A DNA stretch of 64,000 nucleotides from Cytophagales bacterium WSM2-2 (GTDB lineage Bacteria > Bacteroidota > Bacteroidia > Cytophagales > Cyclobacteriaceae), in assembly GCA_015472025.1 (NCBI GenBank), contig BNHL01000001.1:5010001-5074000 (forward strand), in the 5' to 3' direction. A model generated the notes under the pieces. The model saw only the letters and a list, made by a program, of their open reading frames with translations, was not told the origin of the DNA and did no database searches. This document shows, piece after piece, positions 25,397 through 35,057 of this stretch. Each line of letters begins with the position of its first letter. The first letter of the stretch is position 1. Position numbers and translations under genes: made by a program.

Positions 25397-26512
25397 CTAC
25401 GAAAAAAGATTTCGGTACTGAGTCTTAAAATCATTATCGGAAATGTACTTTTTAGCCAGACCATAAGCGCCATTAGAATAGGCAGTATACTCCTCCTGAT
25501 CAAAATCAATAAATTTTTTAATGGCCTCTGCCCAGTCCTCAGGATTAAAATTTCCTACCGTAATACCGGCAACACAATCCTGAACTCGTCCCCAAGGGGT
25601 AAACGAGCTTATTATCACAGGAGTACTAACACTGAGTGATTCATAAATGGCATGACCAAAATTTTCGCCTTTCGTGGGAAGTATCATCACATCGTAATCT
25701 GCTAATCTTCCTTGCACCTCTGGCGGAATCACACTTCCCATGTACTCAATTTTGTGAAGTTGGTTAGCAAGCAACGGTTCGCATTTTTTCCAATAAGATT
25801 GCTCCTTAATCGGGCCATAAATATGAAACAAAACCGGGGACTTTATTAATGTCAATGCCTCTAATACCAAATGAAGATTCTTCTTTTCCGTTATTAGCGA
25901 GAAGAAAATCATGCGCAGAGCTCCTTTTCCTTTTGCTCTGTGTTCTAATTGCCTGGGAGATTGAGATACATTCGGTGCAATGGTGACTTTGGCATCATAC
26001 CCAAAAATCAGTTGGATGTCTTTCTTCTCTTGCTCGTCCGTAGCGTGCCAGCGATTTTTTTTGTAAAGTTTAAGGCATCGAGAGGTCAGCAGAAATATTT
26101 TTTTCTTAACGGGTTTTACAGATAACGCCCCACGCTGCAACATCCCTCTGGGTGAAATGATTATCTCTTTCTTCTTTCTTCGAGCAACCAGTAACGGAAC
26201 AAGGTTGTAAGCCAAAGAAAATATTCCATTGATATATACATAATCGGGGTTGCTCTCCTCCACAATTGAATTGATTTTTTTCAACGCATATTGATTTACG
26301 TAAAACACTTCAGTATTCAGTGCGTACCGATTCCATTCATCCGGTTTTATATCTGGCAATATGGTGGTATCACCCAAATCCTTAGCAGAACACACAACAA
26401 AAATCTTAAGGTCAGGCTCCAGTGAGGAAATCAAGTTCACGATGGATTGAATGGGGCCACCACCTTTAAATGCAGGTGCGAAATGCTGGCAAAAAATCAA
26501 AACTGTTTTCAA
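25397..26512 (-). CDS. Glycosyltransferase family 4-like
   Basis: A GT-B retaining glycosyltransferase of about 371 residues. It has an N-terminal 'FCQHFAPAFKGGGPIQS', a linker with 'ISPRGMLQRGAL', and the C-terminal donor site with the EX7E-type segment 'GENFGHAIYESL'. I chose a TTG start at 26512 because it begins at the conserved N-terminal strand ('KTVLIFCQHF') and overlaps the upstream stop by 4 bp (TTGA). The ATG at 26554 would add 14 residues translated from inside the polymerase gene. Sugar specificity is unknown. Confidence 0.82.
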   Translation of the reverse strand: MKTVLIFCQHFAPAFKGGGPIQSIVNLISSLEPDLKIFVVCSAKDLGDTTILPDIKPDEWNRYALNTEVFYVNQYALKKINSIVEESNPDYVYINGIFSLAYNLVPLLVARRKKKEIIISPRGMLQRGALSVKPVKKKIFLLTSRCLKLYKKNRWHATDEQEKKDIQLIFGYDAKVTIAPNVSQSPRQLEHRAKGKGALRMIFFSLITEKKNLHLVLEALTLIKSPVLFHIYGPIKEQSYWKKCEPLLANQLHKIEYMGSVIPPEVQGRLADYDVMILPTKGENFGHAIYESLSVSTPVIISSFTPWGRVQDCVAGITVGNFNPEDWAEAIKKFIDFDQEEYTAYSNGAYGLAKKYISDNDFKTQYRNLFS

Positions 26513-27825
26513 TGCGACCTGGGCAAGTTTAGGCCAAGGGAATCCTTCCTCCACAAGGGCTGATTTCTTTTTTCACCAAGCACATTAAAGCGCAGGTAGT
26601 CAATCAGAATAAAAATAAAGAAACTCTTCACGAGGCAGTTAAAGAAAATATAAAAATCATTGTTTGCCCTAATCAGATAACTCAGAATAAAGGGGATCCA
26701 AATGATATTGATGGGATCCCTCAAAACAAATTTTGTTGTAAACAATTGAATCATTTTGCTGATCAATAATCCAAACACAAAAAGTGAAATATACGAACCC
26801 CATCTCCCAAAATTAACATAAAAGTCTCCGATTAACCCGATCGACATTGACGTACTCCCTCGAAGTTTATGACCGGTATATTTGTAAAATTTCTCTTGCG
26901 AGTTAACACTCTTTTTATCCTCAACAAGTAATCGAGGTAGTATTGAGGAAATAATATCTCCTTGTATTTCCTTTCCATACGCATAATCCTCTCTTTTAGG
27001 AACGTGCTTAAGGACAAGTCCAAGGTGCCAGCCTTCAGTAAGACGTCCAATAGTACGTACTACCCCATCCGTTTCAGCGAAGGGATTATCAGCATCCTTT
27101 ACTCTCTTCTTTTCTACCAGATCGGAAAACAACGGAAGTCCCGCCTCTTGTTTTCCCCTCCAGGTGGCTTTTCGATATTCGTCTTTCACACTTTGTATGG
27201 CCAGAAGCACGGGAATGAACGCAGCAAAAACGGCTAGTCTTAGCCAAAATTTGATCTCATACTTAATTGAAATAAAAAAGAACAAATAGAGCCCCCACAC
27301 AAACAAACTCACAAATACTCCAGTTCTAAAAACTACATAAGTCAACTCTAAATAAATGATTCCTAACAAAAGATAATCCACTAGCGCTCCTGAGAAAAGA
27401 AAACAGAAAGCGGCAAGATATTTTAAATTACCTGTGAACGAAGCGATGGAAGATAACGGTAGTCCTACAAAAGTTAAAAAATCAATTCCCAAAGAAATAC
27501 TTAATAACAAGTAACCAAGTCGAGAAGCCTGTTTTGGATCAATCCGTCTGATGGTATCTGTTACTGGCGTGTTTTTATGAAAGAGAAAAACTCCGGCAAA
27601 CAAGAATAATAGTGCTGGTATTGCATAATCAAAGTAAGCCTCTTTTTTAATCGGCATTTGAAAAGACAGGTCCTTATAAACATTGTAAATAAGGTATGTT
27701 GAGAAAATGTATTGAAGGTAATAGGTAAAAGCAAAGAGGTATAAAATTGGGTAACTCTTACCTGCTTTATGCATGAGAATCAGGTAGAGAAGGATCAGTA
27801 CGGCAAAGACTAAAAAATTATTCAT
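26509..27825 (-). CDS. Wzy-like oligosaccharide repeat-unit polymerase
   Basis: A 438-residue protein with about ten hydrophobic segments, starting with 'FLVFAVLILLYLILMHKAGKSY'. It has one long polar region (about residues 205-320) of the kind that forms the periplasmic loop in O-antigen polymerases, including 'EYRKATWRGKQEAG' and 'GSTSMSIGLIGDFYVNFG'. In a locus with Wza, Wzc and Wzx, this is the best candidate for Wzy, which joins repeat units in the periplasm. Wzy proteins share little sequence, so the call rests on topology and context. Confidence 0.75.
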   Translation of the reverse strand: MNNFLVFAVLILLYLILMHKAGKSYPILYLFAFTYYLQYIFSTYLIYNVYKDLSFQMPIKKEAYFDYAIPALLFLFAGVFLFHKNTPVTDTIRRIDPKQASRLGYLLLSISLGIDFLTFVGLPLSSIASFTGNLKYLAAFCFLFSGALVDYLLLGIIYLELTYVVFRTGVFVSLFVWGLYLFFFISIKYEIKFWLRLAVFAAFIPVLLAIQSVKDEYRKATWRGKQEAGLPLFSDLVEKKRVKDADNPFAETDGVVRTIGRLTEGWHLGLVLKHVPKREDYAYGKEIQGDIISSILPRLLVEDKKSVNSQEKFYKYTGHKLRGSTSMSIGLIGDFYVNFGRWGSYISLFVFGLLISKMIQLFTTKFVLRDPINIIWIPFILSYLIRANNDFYIFFNCLVKSFFIFILIDYLRFNVLGEKRNQPLWRKDSLGLNLPRSH

Positions 27826-28999
27826 CCTTTTTCAAATGCTGAATCAGTTCGTTAACTTTCGCTGCCTGCGCCTCAACTGTTAGAAATATTTTTGCCCTTG
27901 AAATCAAAGATTCACTCAATTGTGTCCGATAAGATTCATCATTTATCAAATTTATCAATTTGCTTTCCAATTGTTCTGTATCGCCTTCAGTAAAAACCAG
28001 TTCTTTTATACCTACTAGGTCTTTCAAGTGACCAGAGTCTGAAACAATACAAACACACCCACACGCCATTGCTTCCTGTACTGCGCGTCCATACTGCTCT
28101 TTAAACTCGCCTGTTGTCATTGATGGGGCTACTACAATATCTGAGGCGCGCATATAATTGGCAATCTCCAGATGATCCGCTTCGAAATAGAACACTCTAT
28201 CATTTAATTGATAATCCTCAATCAAGTTTTGGATTTGTCGCGCATAGGTTTCATTTTGGTCATGTGCATTGTCGAGTAAAAGACGCCACTGGCGACTATC
28301 CTTAATGTTATGCAACGCGTGAATAAGAAGATGAACACCTTTTTGTTCGATTAGCCTACCAAAATAGGCAACCAATACAGTGTTTTCGTCCAGTTTTAAT
28401 TTTTTTCTGTATTCATCCCGAAGTGCTTCGTCAGCGAAGAAAATAAGTGAATCATATCCCAATGGTATTCGCACAACACTCAGATAGCCATAGGATTTAA
28501 AAATTCGTTCGCTATCCTCATTAACTACCAGAACACCATTTACGCGGTTTACCATATAGTAGTTCAGAATCTTTATCATCAAATTCCCCGGAACTGATTT
28601 TATTCCTCTTGATTTAATGGTGGAAAATATTCCGCGATCTACATTCTCATATGTTTGAGTTACAATCGGCACCTTGTTCTTTTTTGCCCAACGCGATACT
28701 TCCCACGTCAATCTAGAGACAGGATCGCTCTCCATGAGGACTATGTCAGGTTGAATATTCGTAAGCCAGGGGATAAGTCCTTCATAAAAATGCGTGCGTG
28801 GATTTTTTCCCAATAATTCCATCGGCACGATCTGCGGATCGCCCTCTACTGCGGCCTCATAAATCAATTTTGAATTGGATCGTAGCGGTATACTGGCAGG
28901 GAGAACAAGAAAGATATCCGGGTGGGTTATCTTTAGTAATCGGTAAACGGATCGATTGACTACGCGTATACAAGCATAAGAAATGACAACAATTTTCAT
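27818..28999 (-). CDS. Glycosyltransferase family 4
   Basis: A 393-residue GT-B glycosyltransferase. The donor-binding domain has 'VAYFGRLIEQKGVHLLI' and the EX7E motif in 'EQYGRAVQEAMACG', with the following 'SDSGHLKDLVG'. It overlaps the upstream glycosyltransferase by 4 bp and the polymerase by 8 bp, so it belongs to the same translation unit. It should add one residue of the repeat unit; its specificity cannot be read from the sequence. Confidence 0.9.
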   Translation of the reverse strand: MKIVVISYACIRVVNRSVYRLLKITHPDIFLVLPASIPLRSNSKLIYEAAVEGDPQIVPMELLGKNPRTHFYEGLIPWLTNIQPDIVLMESDPVSRLTWEVSRWAKKNKVPIVTQTYENVDRGIFSTIKSRGIKSVPGNLMIKILNYYMVNRVNGVLVVNEDSERIFKSYGYLSVVRIPLGYDSLIFFADEALRDEYRKKLKLDENTVLVAYFGRLIEQKGVHLLIHALHNIKDSRQWRLLLDNAHDQNETYARQIQNLIEDYQLNDRVFYFEADHLEIANYMRASDIVVAPSMTTGEFKEQYGRAVQEAMACGCVCIVSDSGHLKDLVGIKELVFTEGDTEQLESKLINLINDESYRTQLSESLISRAKIFLTVEAQAAKVNELIQHLKKDE

Positions 29000-30135
29000 T
29001 CAACAGCTATCACTTTTAGCAACTGCTCGTGCTTACTTTTAAAGCCTTCATATGAGAAAAAACGGTTGACCATCTCCACTGCTTTTTTTCCCTTTTCATT
29101 ACGCATGACCGGATCCTTCAAGAATTGCGTTAGGCGCCTGGCATGAAGCTGGATGTCCAACGGATCGATGACAAAACCATTTTGTTCGTCTAAGATAGCC
29201 TCACTTGAACCATCATGGTTGCCAACAATTATCGGTGCTCCACAAGCCATCGCTTCCAGTGGTGTAAGAGGTATGCCCTCGCCCCGACCAATACCTCGAT
29301 CCGAAGCCAACGAAAATACATACGCCAACCGGTAAAGGGCTGCCAGATGTTTTTCATCCACAGGACCTGTGAAGAAAACTTTGTCGTGCACGTTTAAGTC
29401 CTGAGCTATTTTTCTAAGCCCTTCCACCCAGTCGCCTTTACCAGCCAGCACTAATCGGGCATCCGAATAATTCTGATGAATTGCATGAAACGCTTTTATC
29501 AGTCGATCATACCCTTTGTGAGCAGCTGATTTTGAAATACGGCCTAATGAGACGATTAATCTATAACGTTTAGGATCCGGAATACCATACCTTTCCAGTA
29601 CATCTTGATCTATTTTGTCTTCTGGAAAAAAACGATCGGTATTTACACAATCCCAAATTACGATTACTGAATTTGCCGGGCGAAAACCATTTTCTTCCAG
29701 ATATCTTGCCGTGAAATGACAGTCCGAAATTACAGTGTCGGCCTTTCGTAAACCGTATCCTGCATCGCGGCTAAGTCCACTCCATACCTCCAGGCCGTAA
29801 GTGTTTAGTATCACTTTACCGTTACACAGTCGTGAAAGAACTCGGGCTAACCCTGAAAGATTGACATGGCCTACCCAAATAAAATCCGGCCTCCACAAAA
29901 GAACCATTTTCAACACATAAGCGACAAATTTAATTTTGCTTGGTAAACCAATGCCATTCGATATAAACTCCACGTCAAAGGGATCTTCAAAATCACCCGC
30001 CTGACGGTTGAGAAGTGAGCATACTTTCACATTGCTTGAATCCAGCAATTCACGAAGTGCCGATATCTGATATCTGTTATACCGACTAATTCCTCCCTTG
30101 TCAAAACACCCGGGTGTCAGGTATAAAATTCTCAT
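28996..30135 (-). CDS. Glycosyltransferase family 4
   Basis: A 379-residue GT-B glycosyltransferase that starts 'MRILYLTPGCFDKGGISRYN', with the glycine-rich acceptor loop. In the C-terminal half it has 'LIVSLGRISKSAAHKGYDRLI', 'LVLAGKGDW' and the EX7E motif 'EGIPLTPLEAMACG'. It overlaps the acyltransferase upstream and the next GT4 downstream by 4 bp each. Assignment to the family is firm; donor and acceptor are unknown. Confidence 0.92.
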   Translation of the reverse strand: MRILYLTPGCFDKGGISRYNRYQISALRELLDSSNVKVCSLLNRQAGDFEDPFDVEFISNGIGLPSKIKFVAYVLKMVLLWRPDFIWVGHVNLSGLARVLSRLCNGKVILNTYGLEVWSGLSRDAGYGLRKADTVISDCHFTARYLEENGFRPANSVIVIWDCVNTDRFFPEDKIDQDVLERYGIPDPKRYRLIVSLGRISKSAAHKGYDRLIKAFHAIHQNYSDARLVLAGKGDWVEGLRKIAQDLNVHDKVFFTGPVDEKHLAALYRLAYVFSLASDRGIGRGEGIPLTPLEAMACGAPIIVGNHDGSSEAILDEQNGFVIDPLDIQLHARRLTQFLKDPVMRNEKGKKAVEMVNRFFSYEGFKSKHEQLLKVIAVE

Positions 30136-30800
30136 CCGTTCTTCCTTTTTATAAACTTTGCCATCTCGGAGGAATAAACAGAGTCCGGTTCTATTTTAGC
30201 GCCCTGAATATACGAGCTGACCCCAAGCCATGTACCCTTTGTTACCGTTGTGCCTGGTAAAACAACAGAGTTCAACCCTATCGCAGTATCTTCCTCCAAT
30301 ACCACAGGTGAAAGAACATAAGCCTGATTTTTAAGCGGTGCTAACGGAGTAAAATGAAACGGACCGACATCGGCAGGTTCATTCAGATCTTTATAATGAT
30401 TCGAAAACGAATATATTCTTGATCCGGAAGCCACGCCTGAATTTGCTCCTATCATCACCCCTCCGTGTGACTGAATGACCGTCATAGGAGCTATGTGTAC
30501 ATTGTCACCAATGTGAAGTTCACCTTCCTTATATTGGTATTTTGGATTTGCTTTCCTGTAAATTTTTCGCCCCTCGCCAGGAGGGCCGGACAAAATGAGA
30601 ACATAGTTATCTATCCATACATGGTTCCCCAAAAACACTGATCGTGGATCCGTGATAACGACTCCAATGTCAATGTAGACGTCTTTTCCGCAACCACCCA
30701 GAACAAGTTTGTAATATGAATATCTAATTTTTCGACCAATGCCTCCGGGTATATTCCTGATAAAATATTCTAAAAATGATCTGACTAAGTTCTTAATCAT
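30132..30800 (-). CDS. Hexapeptide-repeat acyltransferase (LbH family)
   Basis: A 222-residue left-handed beta-helix acyltransferase with hexapeptide repeats from about residue 45 ('VYIDIGVVITDPRSVFLGNHVWI') to the end. The loop 'SHGGVMIGANSGVASG' contains the probable catalytic His. It overlaps the upstream aminotransferase by 4 bp, so it may N-acylate the amino sugar that enzyme makes; O-acetylation of the assembled unit is the alternative. The acyl donor is most likely acetyl-CoA, by family. Confidence 0.82.
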   Translation of the reverse strand: MIKNLVRSFLEYFIRNIPGGIGRKIRYSYYKLVLGGCGKDVYIDIGVVITDPRSVFLGNHVWIDNYVLILSGPPGEGRKIYRKANPKYQYKEGELHIGDNVHIAPMTVIQSHGGVMIGANSGVASGSRIYSFSNHYKDLNEPADVGPFHFTPLAPLKNQAYVLSPVVLEEDTAIGLNSVVLPGTTVTKGTWLGVSSYIQGAKIEPDSVYSSEMAKFIKRKNG

Positions 30801-31888
30801 AATTGATTTTTAATAGCATTGGCAATCGATGCAATATCCTCTTCTTTCAAATCAAAATAGGTGGGGAGGTTAATTCCTTTTTTATAAACCTGGTAAGCTA
30901 CAGGAGTTGTGGTTACTGCCGACAAATACGGCATCATACTCATGGGGTAGAAATACGGGCGGCTGTCTACACCCGCTTTTCTCAAGCGAGTAATAAAATG
31001 GTCCCGATCATTTTCGTTTTTCCAACCGTCAAACTCCATGCAGATAAGCCAAAACGAATTTGTAGCCCATTCGCTTGTTCTGTTCAAAGTAGTCCCATTG
31101 ACGTCTTTCAACTCACGTTTGTACCATGAATATAACTGCTGCCGTTTCGCCATTAGTTCTTCAATTCGTGACAATTGAGCACATCCGAGGGCGGCCTGTA
31201 TGTTAGTCATTCGGTAATTAAACCCAACTTCTGTATGCCAGTATCGCTTATCCTTACTCATCGCATGATCGCGCAAGTACCGGCATTTTAAATTCAATGT
31301 ATCGTCATTGGTGGTAATCATCCCTCCTTCCCCAGTTGTCAAATTCTTATTTCCATAAAAACTGAAAGTTGCACACTTGCCCCAATTGCCAACAGTTTTG
31401 CCGTAGGCTTTCGCCCCATGTGCCTCCGCAGCATCTTCGATAACAATCAGTTTGTGGCGACTGGCGATTTTCATAATCGATTTCATGTCCGCTGGATGTC
31501 CGTAAAGATGAACCGGCATAATTGCTTTGGTACGCGGAGTGATGGCGTCCGCAATCCTTAACGGATCAATGCAGTAATTGAAGGGGTCAATGTCTACAAA
31601 AACAGGGGTAGCGCCCGCGTGTAACACGGCATTGGCAGTTGCTACAAATGAAAGGTCTGGAACGATAACTTCGTCACCGGCACCAATACCGTTGGCAACT
31701 AATGCGAGGTGAATCGCAACCGTCCCGTTGGAAACCGAAATTGCATACTTTGTACCGCAAAAATCTGCGAAGTCAGACTCGAACTGATCGATATACTTTC
31801 CTAATGAAGATATCCATGTCGACTTTACGGCATCGGTTACGTAATCAATTTCTTTTTGTGTTATAGAGGGCTGAGAGATCGGAATCAT
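30797..31888 (-). CDS. DegT/DnrJ/EryC1/StrS aminotransferase, perosamine-synthase-like
   Basis: A 363-residue PLP enzyme that aminates a 4-keto (or 3-keto) nucleotide sugar. The Schiff-base lysine is Lys181 in 'SFYGNKNLTTGEGG', a segment typical of the perosamine synthase branch. Supporting motifs are 'VSNGTVAIHLAL', 'VPDLSFVATANAV' and 'EDAAEAHGA'. The hexapeptide acyltransferase follows with a 4-bp overlap, giving an aminate-then-acylate pair. No dedicated dehydratase is adjacent, so the keto-sugar must come from another module or from outside the window. Confidence 0.88.
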   Translation of the reverse strand: MIPISQPSITQKEIDYVTDAVKSTWISSLGKYIDQFESDFADFCGTKYAISVSNGTVAIHLALVANGIGAGDEVIVPDLSFVATANAVLHAGATPVFVDIDPFNYCIDPLRIADAITPRTKAIMPVHLYGHPADMKSIMKIASRHKLIVIEDAAEAHGAKAYGKTVGNWGKCATFSFYGNKNLTTGEGGMITTNDDTLNLKCRYLRDHAMSKDKRYWHTEVGFNYRMTNIQAALGCAQLSRIEELMAKRQQLYSWYKRELKDVNGTTLNRTSEWATNSFWLICMEFDGWKNENDRDHFITRLRKAGVDSRPYFYPMSMMPYLSAVTTTPVAYQVYKKGINLPTYFDLKEEDIASIANAIKNQL

Positions 31889-31919
31889 TCAAACAGTGTT
31901 TACTTCTATTGTTAATTCG

Positions 31920-32984
31920 TTAAGGCAGTTGTTTTATCAAGGTAACTAAATCCAAAGCTCTTCTCTTATAAGAGTAATCCTCTTTTATCGATCTCGTCCG
32001 GGCTTGATTTCGCACAAAAGTAATATTTACCGGGGTCATCGTCAGCAATTTTCTACATTGATCAACTAGTGAAGTCTTGTCCTTATAAAAGAAAATTTCT
32101 TTCTCTTCCTCAAAAAATTGCCTCTGCTCTCCACTGTCAGGTGTTAGCAAAACCCCGCCTACAGCGGTGACTTCAAAAGTGCGTAAATTATGCGATCCCT
32201 CATTATGGGGTCGGAAAAAATTAAGCTGAACGCGGTATTGACGCAATACCCGCCAAAACTCCAAAGCATCCGACCAATACGAGCCAGCTTTTCGAGGCAG
32301 ATGAATTTGTATGAGCTCAGAATTTTTAAATGATTTCTCCCAGCCAAAGCCAAAGACGTTTACTTTTATTTTCGATTGTGTCAATTCTTTTAAAAGTTCA
32401 CTCCGGATGGAATCAGGATTACCTACAAAGCATACTTCGTTTATTTCGGCAAGTTGTTCACCAATAATCTTATCATATTGTGCATTTGTCAAGTGGAACC
32501 CGAACGGAAGAACAGCAGTCTTAACATGGTAGCAATCGCTAAGCTGGCTGGCAATTATAGAGCTATAAGAGATGTGAAGATCATAATAAGGAATTGCTTC
32601 CTCCACGAATCGGTTCCCTGTCCCTTTTGAAAAATGAATGAACGGGTGATCCATGTTGTAATTTACCAGTTTCACTCCCCTCTTCCTCACTTTTATTAAG
32701 GATCGTTTGCTGATTTCCATCCCTTTGAATATTACCACTACATCCGGTTTAAAATTGCTAACCTGGCTTACGAACAGGCGATCCATTCGGGAAACAATCC
32801 ACCATGGCAAAAGTCGATAGATGATTTTATTGATAACAGTCTCAAGCAAGACAGCAAACCGATCATGAAATGTTAATATTTCAAAGTCAATCGAATTACT
32901 CAGGTTACTAGCAATGAAAAATCCGACAGTATTTGTGTTTCGGCTGGAGCCTGAGATAAGCAATCTAAGTCTTTGTATGCTCAT
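31920..32984 (-). CDS. CgeB-like glycosyltransferase
   Basis: A 354-residue GT-B-like protein of the CgeB (spore maturation protein-like) group. The N-terminal half shows 'PDVVVIFKGMEI' and 'VKLVNYNMDHPFIHF'. The C-terminal half carries 'FRPHNEGSHNLRTFEVTAVG' followed by 'LTPDSGEQRQFF', the nucleotide-sugar site of this group. Its ATG overlaps the upstream stop by 1 bp (TGATG). The family is common in surface-glycan loci; substrates are unknown. Confidence 0.85.
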   Translation of the reverse strand: MSIQRLRLLISGSSRNTNTVGFFIASNLSNSIDFEILTFHDRFAVLLETVINKIIYRLLPWWIVSRMDRLFVSQVSNFKPDVVVIFKGMEISKRSLIKVRKRGVKLVNYNMDHPFIHFSKGTGNRFVEEAIPYYDLHISYSSIIASQLSDCYHVKTAVLPFGFHLTNAQYDKIIGEQLAEINEVCFVGNPDSIRSELLKELTQSKIKVNVFGFGWEKSFKNSELIQIHLPRKAGSYWSDALEFWRVLRQYRVQLNFFRPHNEGSHNLRTFEVTAVGGVLLTPDSGEQRQFFEEEKEIFFYKDKTSLVDQCRKLLTMTPVNITFVRNQARTRSIKEDYSYKRRALDLVTLIKQLP

Positions 32985-34129
32985 CAGATGATTTTTTTTA
33001 AAAACTCAGCATACCTGTCACCATAGTTTTGCCAGGAACCGAATTGTTGAGCATAGATTTCTGCGCTTTCCTGAATTCTTTCAAGCAGCACTTTATCACT
33101 AAATAATAATGTCAATTTTTCGGCTATCTCTCTTGGTGAACGAATCGGTACAATAAATCCACTTTTTTGATCTTCTATTATATCAGTTCCACCTGTATTT
33201 GTGGTTGCAATCACTGGCACCCCACATGACATTATTTGCGGGATCACCATACTAAGCCCTTCCTCCAGGGAAGGATGCACAGCGACACTACATTGCGAGA
33301 TCAAGTCGGGCAATTGATAATGGCCTACATGTCCGAAAAATTTCCAATTCGGTTTATTGAATCGGGGGATTAATTCCTGCACTTCCTTTTCGATTGATCC
33401 AATAAACCAAACATCGTATAATTCTGTATTCAGGTCTAACGTGTTTAACGCTTGAAAAAAATAAGGCAATCCCTTTCTAAGACTCAACTTGCCAACGTAT
33501 AAAACAGTAAACTTTGATCGTCGGGGCTTTGTCTTCCTAAAATAGCTACTTGATCCGTAGTTATTTTTGATCAGTTTATTTTGATCAATGCCTTTCTCAA
33601 CAAATGTTCTCCCAACAAACTCTGAGGGAATACTTATATAATCTGCAAGTTCATATTCCTCCAGTTCCTGATCTATTATCCTATTATCCCGTTGAAAATG
33701 AAATCCCCAGGCTGAATATTCTTCCTCCAGAAGCGGAATTTGAAACCCAATATGACTGGAGCCTCGCTCGATCACTACTTTCTTTCCAGCTGCTTTTACC
33801 TGTTTAATGCTGCGCAAACTCATACCACTCCATCCGATAAAAGCGCGGTATGCACAGTCTTTTGTAATTTTCCCTGAAACCCAATTATCAAATATTGAAT
33901 TGACTTTGAAGGGACTTACTCCTGATTTGACGAGTGGAGCAAGCACAGGGAGGGTATTTATTTTGGAAAGACTTATCTGCTCCAAATCTTTTCGTGAATT
34001 GAGTTTCGCAAAAACAGAATTCTTTTTTTGGTGATAAACGGTATAAAGGGCTCGAAGAAGCTGGTGTCGTTCCAGTTGTTCGGCCAGATTAAAAGCATGG
34101 AGTTTTGCTGAGCACGATACAATAATCAT
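32984..34129 (-). CDS. Glycosyltransferase family 4
   Basis: A 381-residue GT-B glycosyltransferase. It has 'FTVLYVGKLSLRKGLPYFF' and the donor site 'EEGLSMVIPQIMSCG', where the second Glu of the usual EX7E is Gln, a variant that I believe is recurrent in this branch. It starts directly on the conserved strand 'MIIVSCSAKLHAFNLAEQL'. It overlaps the zinc-ribbon methyltransferase upstream by 4 bp and the CgeB-like gene downstream by 1 bp. Confidence 0.88.
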   Translation of the reverse strand: MIIVSCSAKLHAFNLAEQLERHQLLRALYTVYHQKKNSVFAKLNSRKDLEQISLSKINTLPVLAPLVKSGVSPFKVNSIFDNWVSGKITKDCAYRAFIGWSGMSLRSIKQVKAAGKKVVIERGSSHIGFQIPLLEEEYSAWGFHFQRDNRIIDQELEEYELADYISIPSEFVGRTFVEKGIDQNKLIKNNYGSSSYFRKTKPRRSKFTVLYVGKLSLRKGLPYFFQALNTLDLNTELYDVWFIGSIEKEVQELIPRFNKPNWKFFGHVGHYQLPDLISQCSVAVHPSLEEGLSMVIPQIMSCGVPVIATTNTGGTDIIEDQKSGFIVPIRSPREIAEKLTLLFSDKVLLERIQESAEIYAQQFGSWQNYGDRYAEFLKKII

Positions 34130-35007
34130 GGAGTACTCCGATTGAAATTTGGCTTGGCCATAACTAAAAGACGTCCACCGGATGTATTATGTACTTGCTG
34201 AGATACGCCATCCCATTTGCTGATTGATTCCAAATCAAACGGATCAGAAGTAATCAAATAAGGATTATCCTTAAACAAATGCATATAGAATTTATCACTA
34301 AGATAGTTGGGGTGAACCAAGCCCCATCCCTTGTGAAATCCAAATTCGTTTTTGCTCCGAAAATCAGGTGAGCCATTAGGGCATTCCGCCAAAAATATTC
34401 CCTCCGGTTTTAAAAGCCGCTTAGCTTCTGATATCATATCCGGTATTGAGGGCACGTGTTCGATCACATGAGAGCTGTAAAACAAATCATTTCCAGGCAT
34501 CAAATCCTGCGTCTCGGATTTAATATTTAACCCGAGATTTTGATTACCAAAAGCAGCCCTGGGCCTGGATATTTCAAAGCTCTGCAGCTGTACTCCTTTC
34601 TTTCGAATTTGATAACTCATATATCCCCAGCTACAGCCGTAATCAATGGCTTTAATCTGATCCAGGTGTGCGAATAAACTCCTCCAAAGAGTTATCACTT
34701 CATCTGCATTCTTTGCTGAGCCAGCAAAGTTGTTATTTATCATTTGGGCTAATTTCTCGCTGGACGGAAGGTCAGTTGTAATGCCGTCATCCTGAACATA
34801 GTCGGCCTGATAAAATTTTTCACTAAATGATTTTGTATCCGCCGGATGGCGAAATTGCAAGTGACATTTCTGACATTCGAACAGCCGCGTGAACAGGTAT
34901 TTTTGATCCATCTTCACCGCTTTTCGTGACCCACAATTTGTACATACAATAGGCGTAAAAAAGTGAAATCCAGAACGGATTAAATATTTAAGTTTTGTTA
35001 TGCTCAT
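34126..35007 (-). CDS. Class I SAM-dependent methyltransferase with N-terminal zinc ribbon
   Basis: A 293-residue methyltransferase. Residues ~20-60 hold a C-x2-C / C-x2-C zinc ribbon ('CTNCGSRK', 'CQKCHLQF'). The Rossmann core has the SAM motif 'AIDYGCSWGYMSYQI', then 'DLFYSSHVIEHVP' and 'LLKPEGIFLAECPNG'. Such proteins methylate sugars or glycan ends in polysaccharide loci. The target atom cannot be assigned. It is the first gene of a run of overlapping genes (34129 downward). Confidence 0.87.
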   Translation of the reverse strand: MSITKLKYLIRSGFHFFTPIVCTNCGSRKAVKMDQKYLFTRLFECQKCHLQFRHPADTKSFSEKFYQADYVQDDGITTDLPSSEKLAQMINNNFAGSAKNADEVITLWRSLFAHLDQIKAIDYGCSWGYMSYQIRKKGVQLQSFEISRPRAAFGNQNLGLNIKSETQDLMPGNDLFYSSHVIEHVPSIPDMISEAKRLLKPEGIFLAECPNGSPDFRSKNEFGFHKGWGLVHPNYLSDKFYMHLFKDNPYLITSDPFDLESISKWDGVSQQVHNTSGGRLLVMAKPNFNRSTP

Positions 35008-35057
35008 AAATCAATAGTAGCGTTTCATGACGATACGAGAGTCAAATTCTTCGACTA

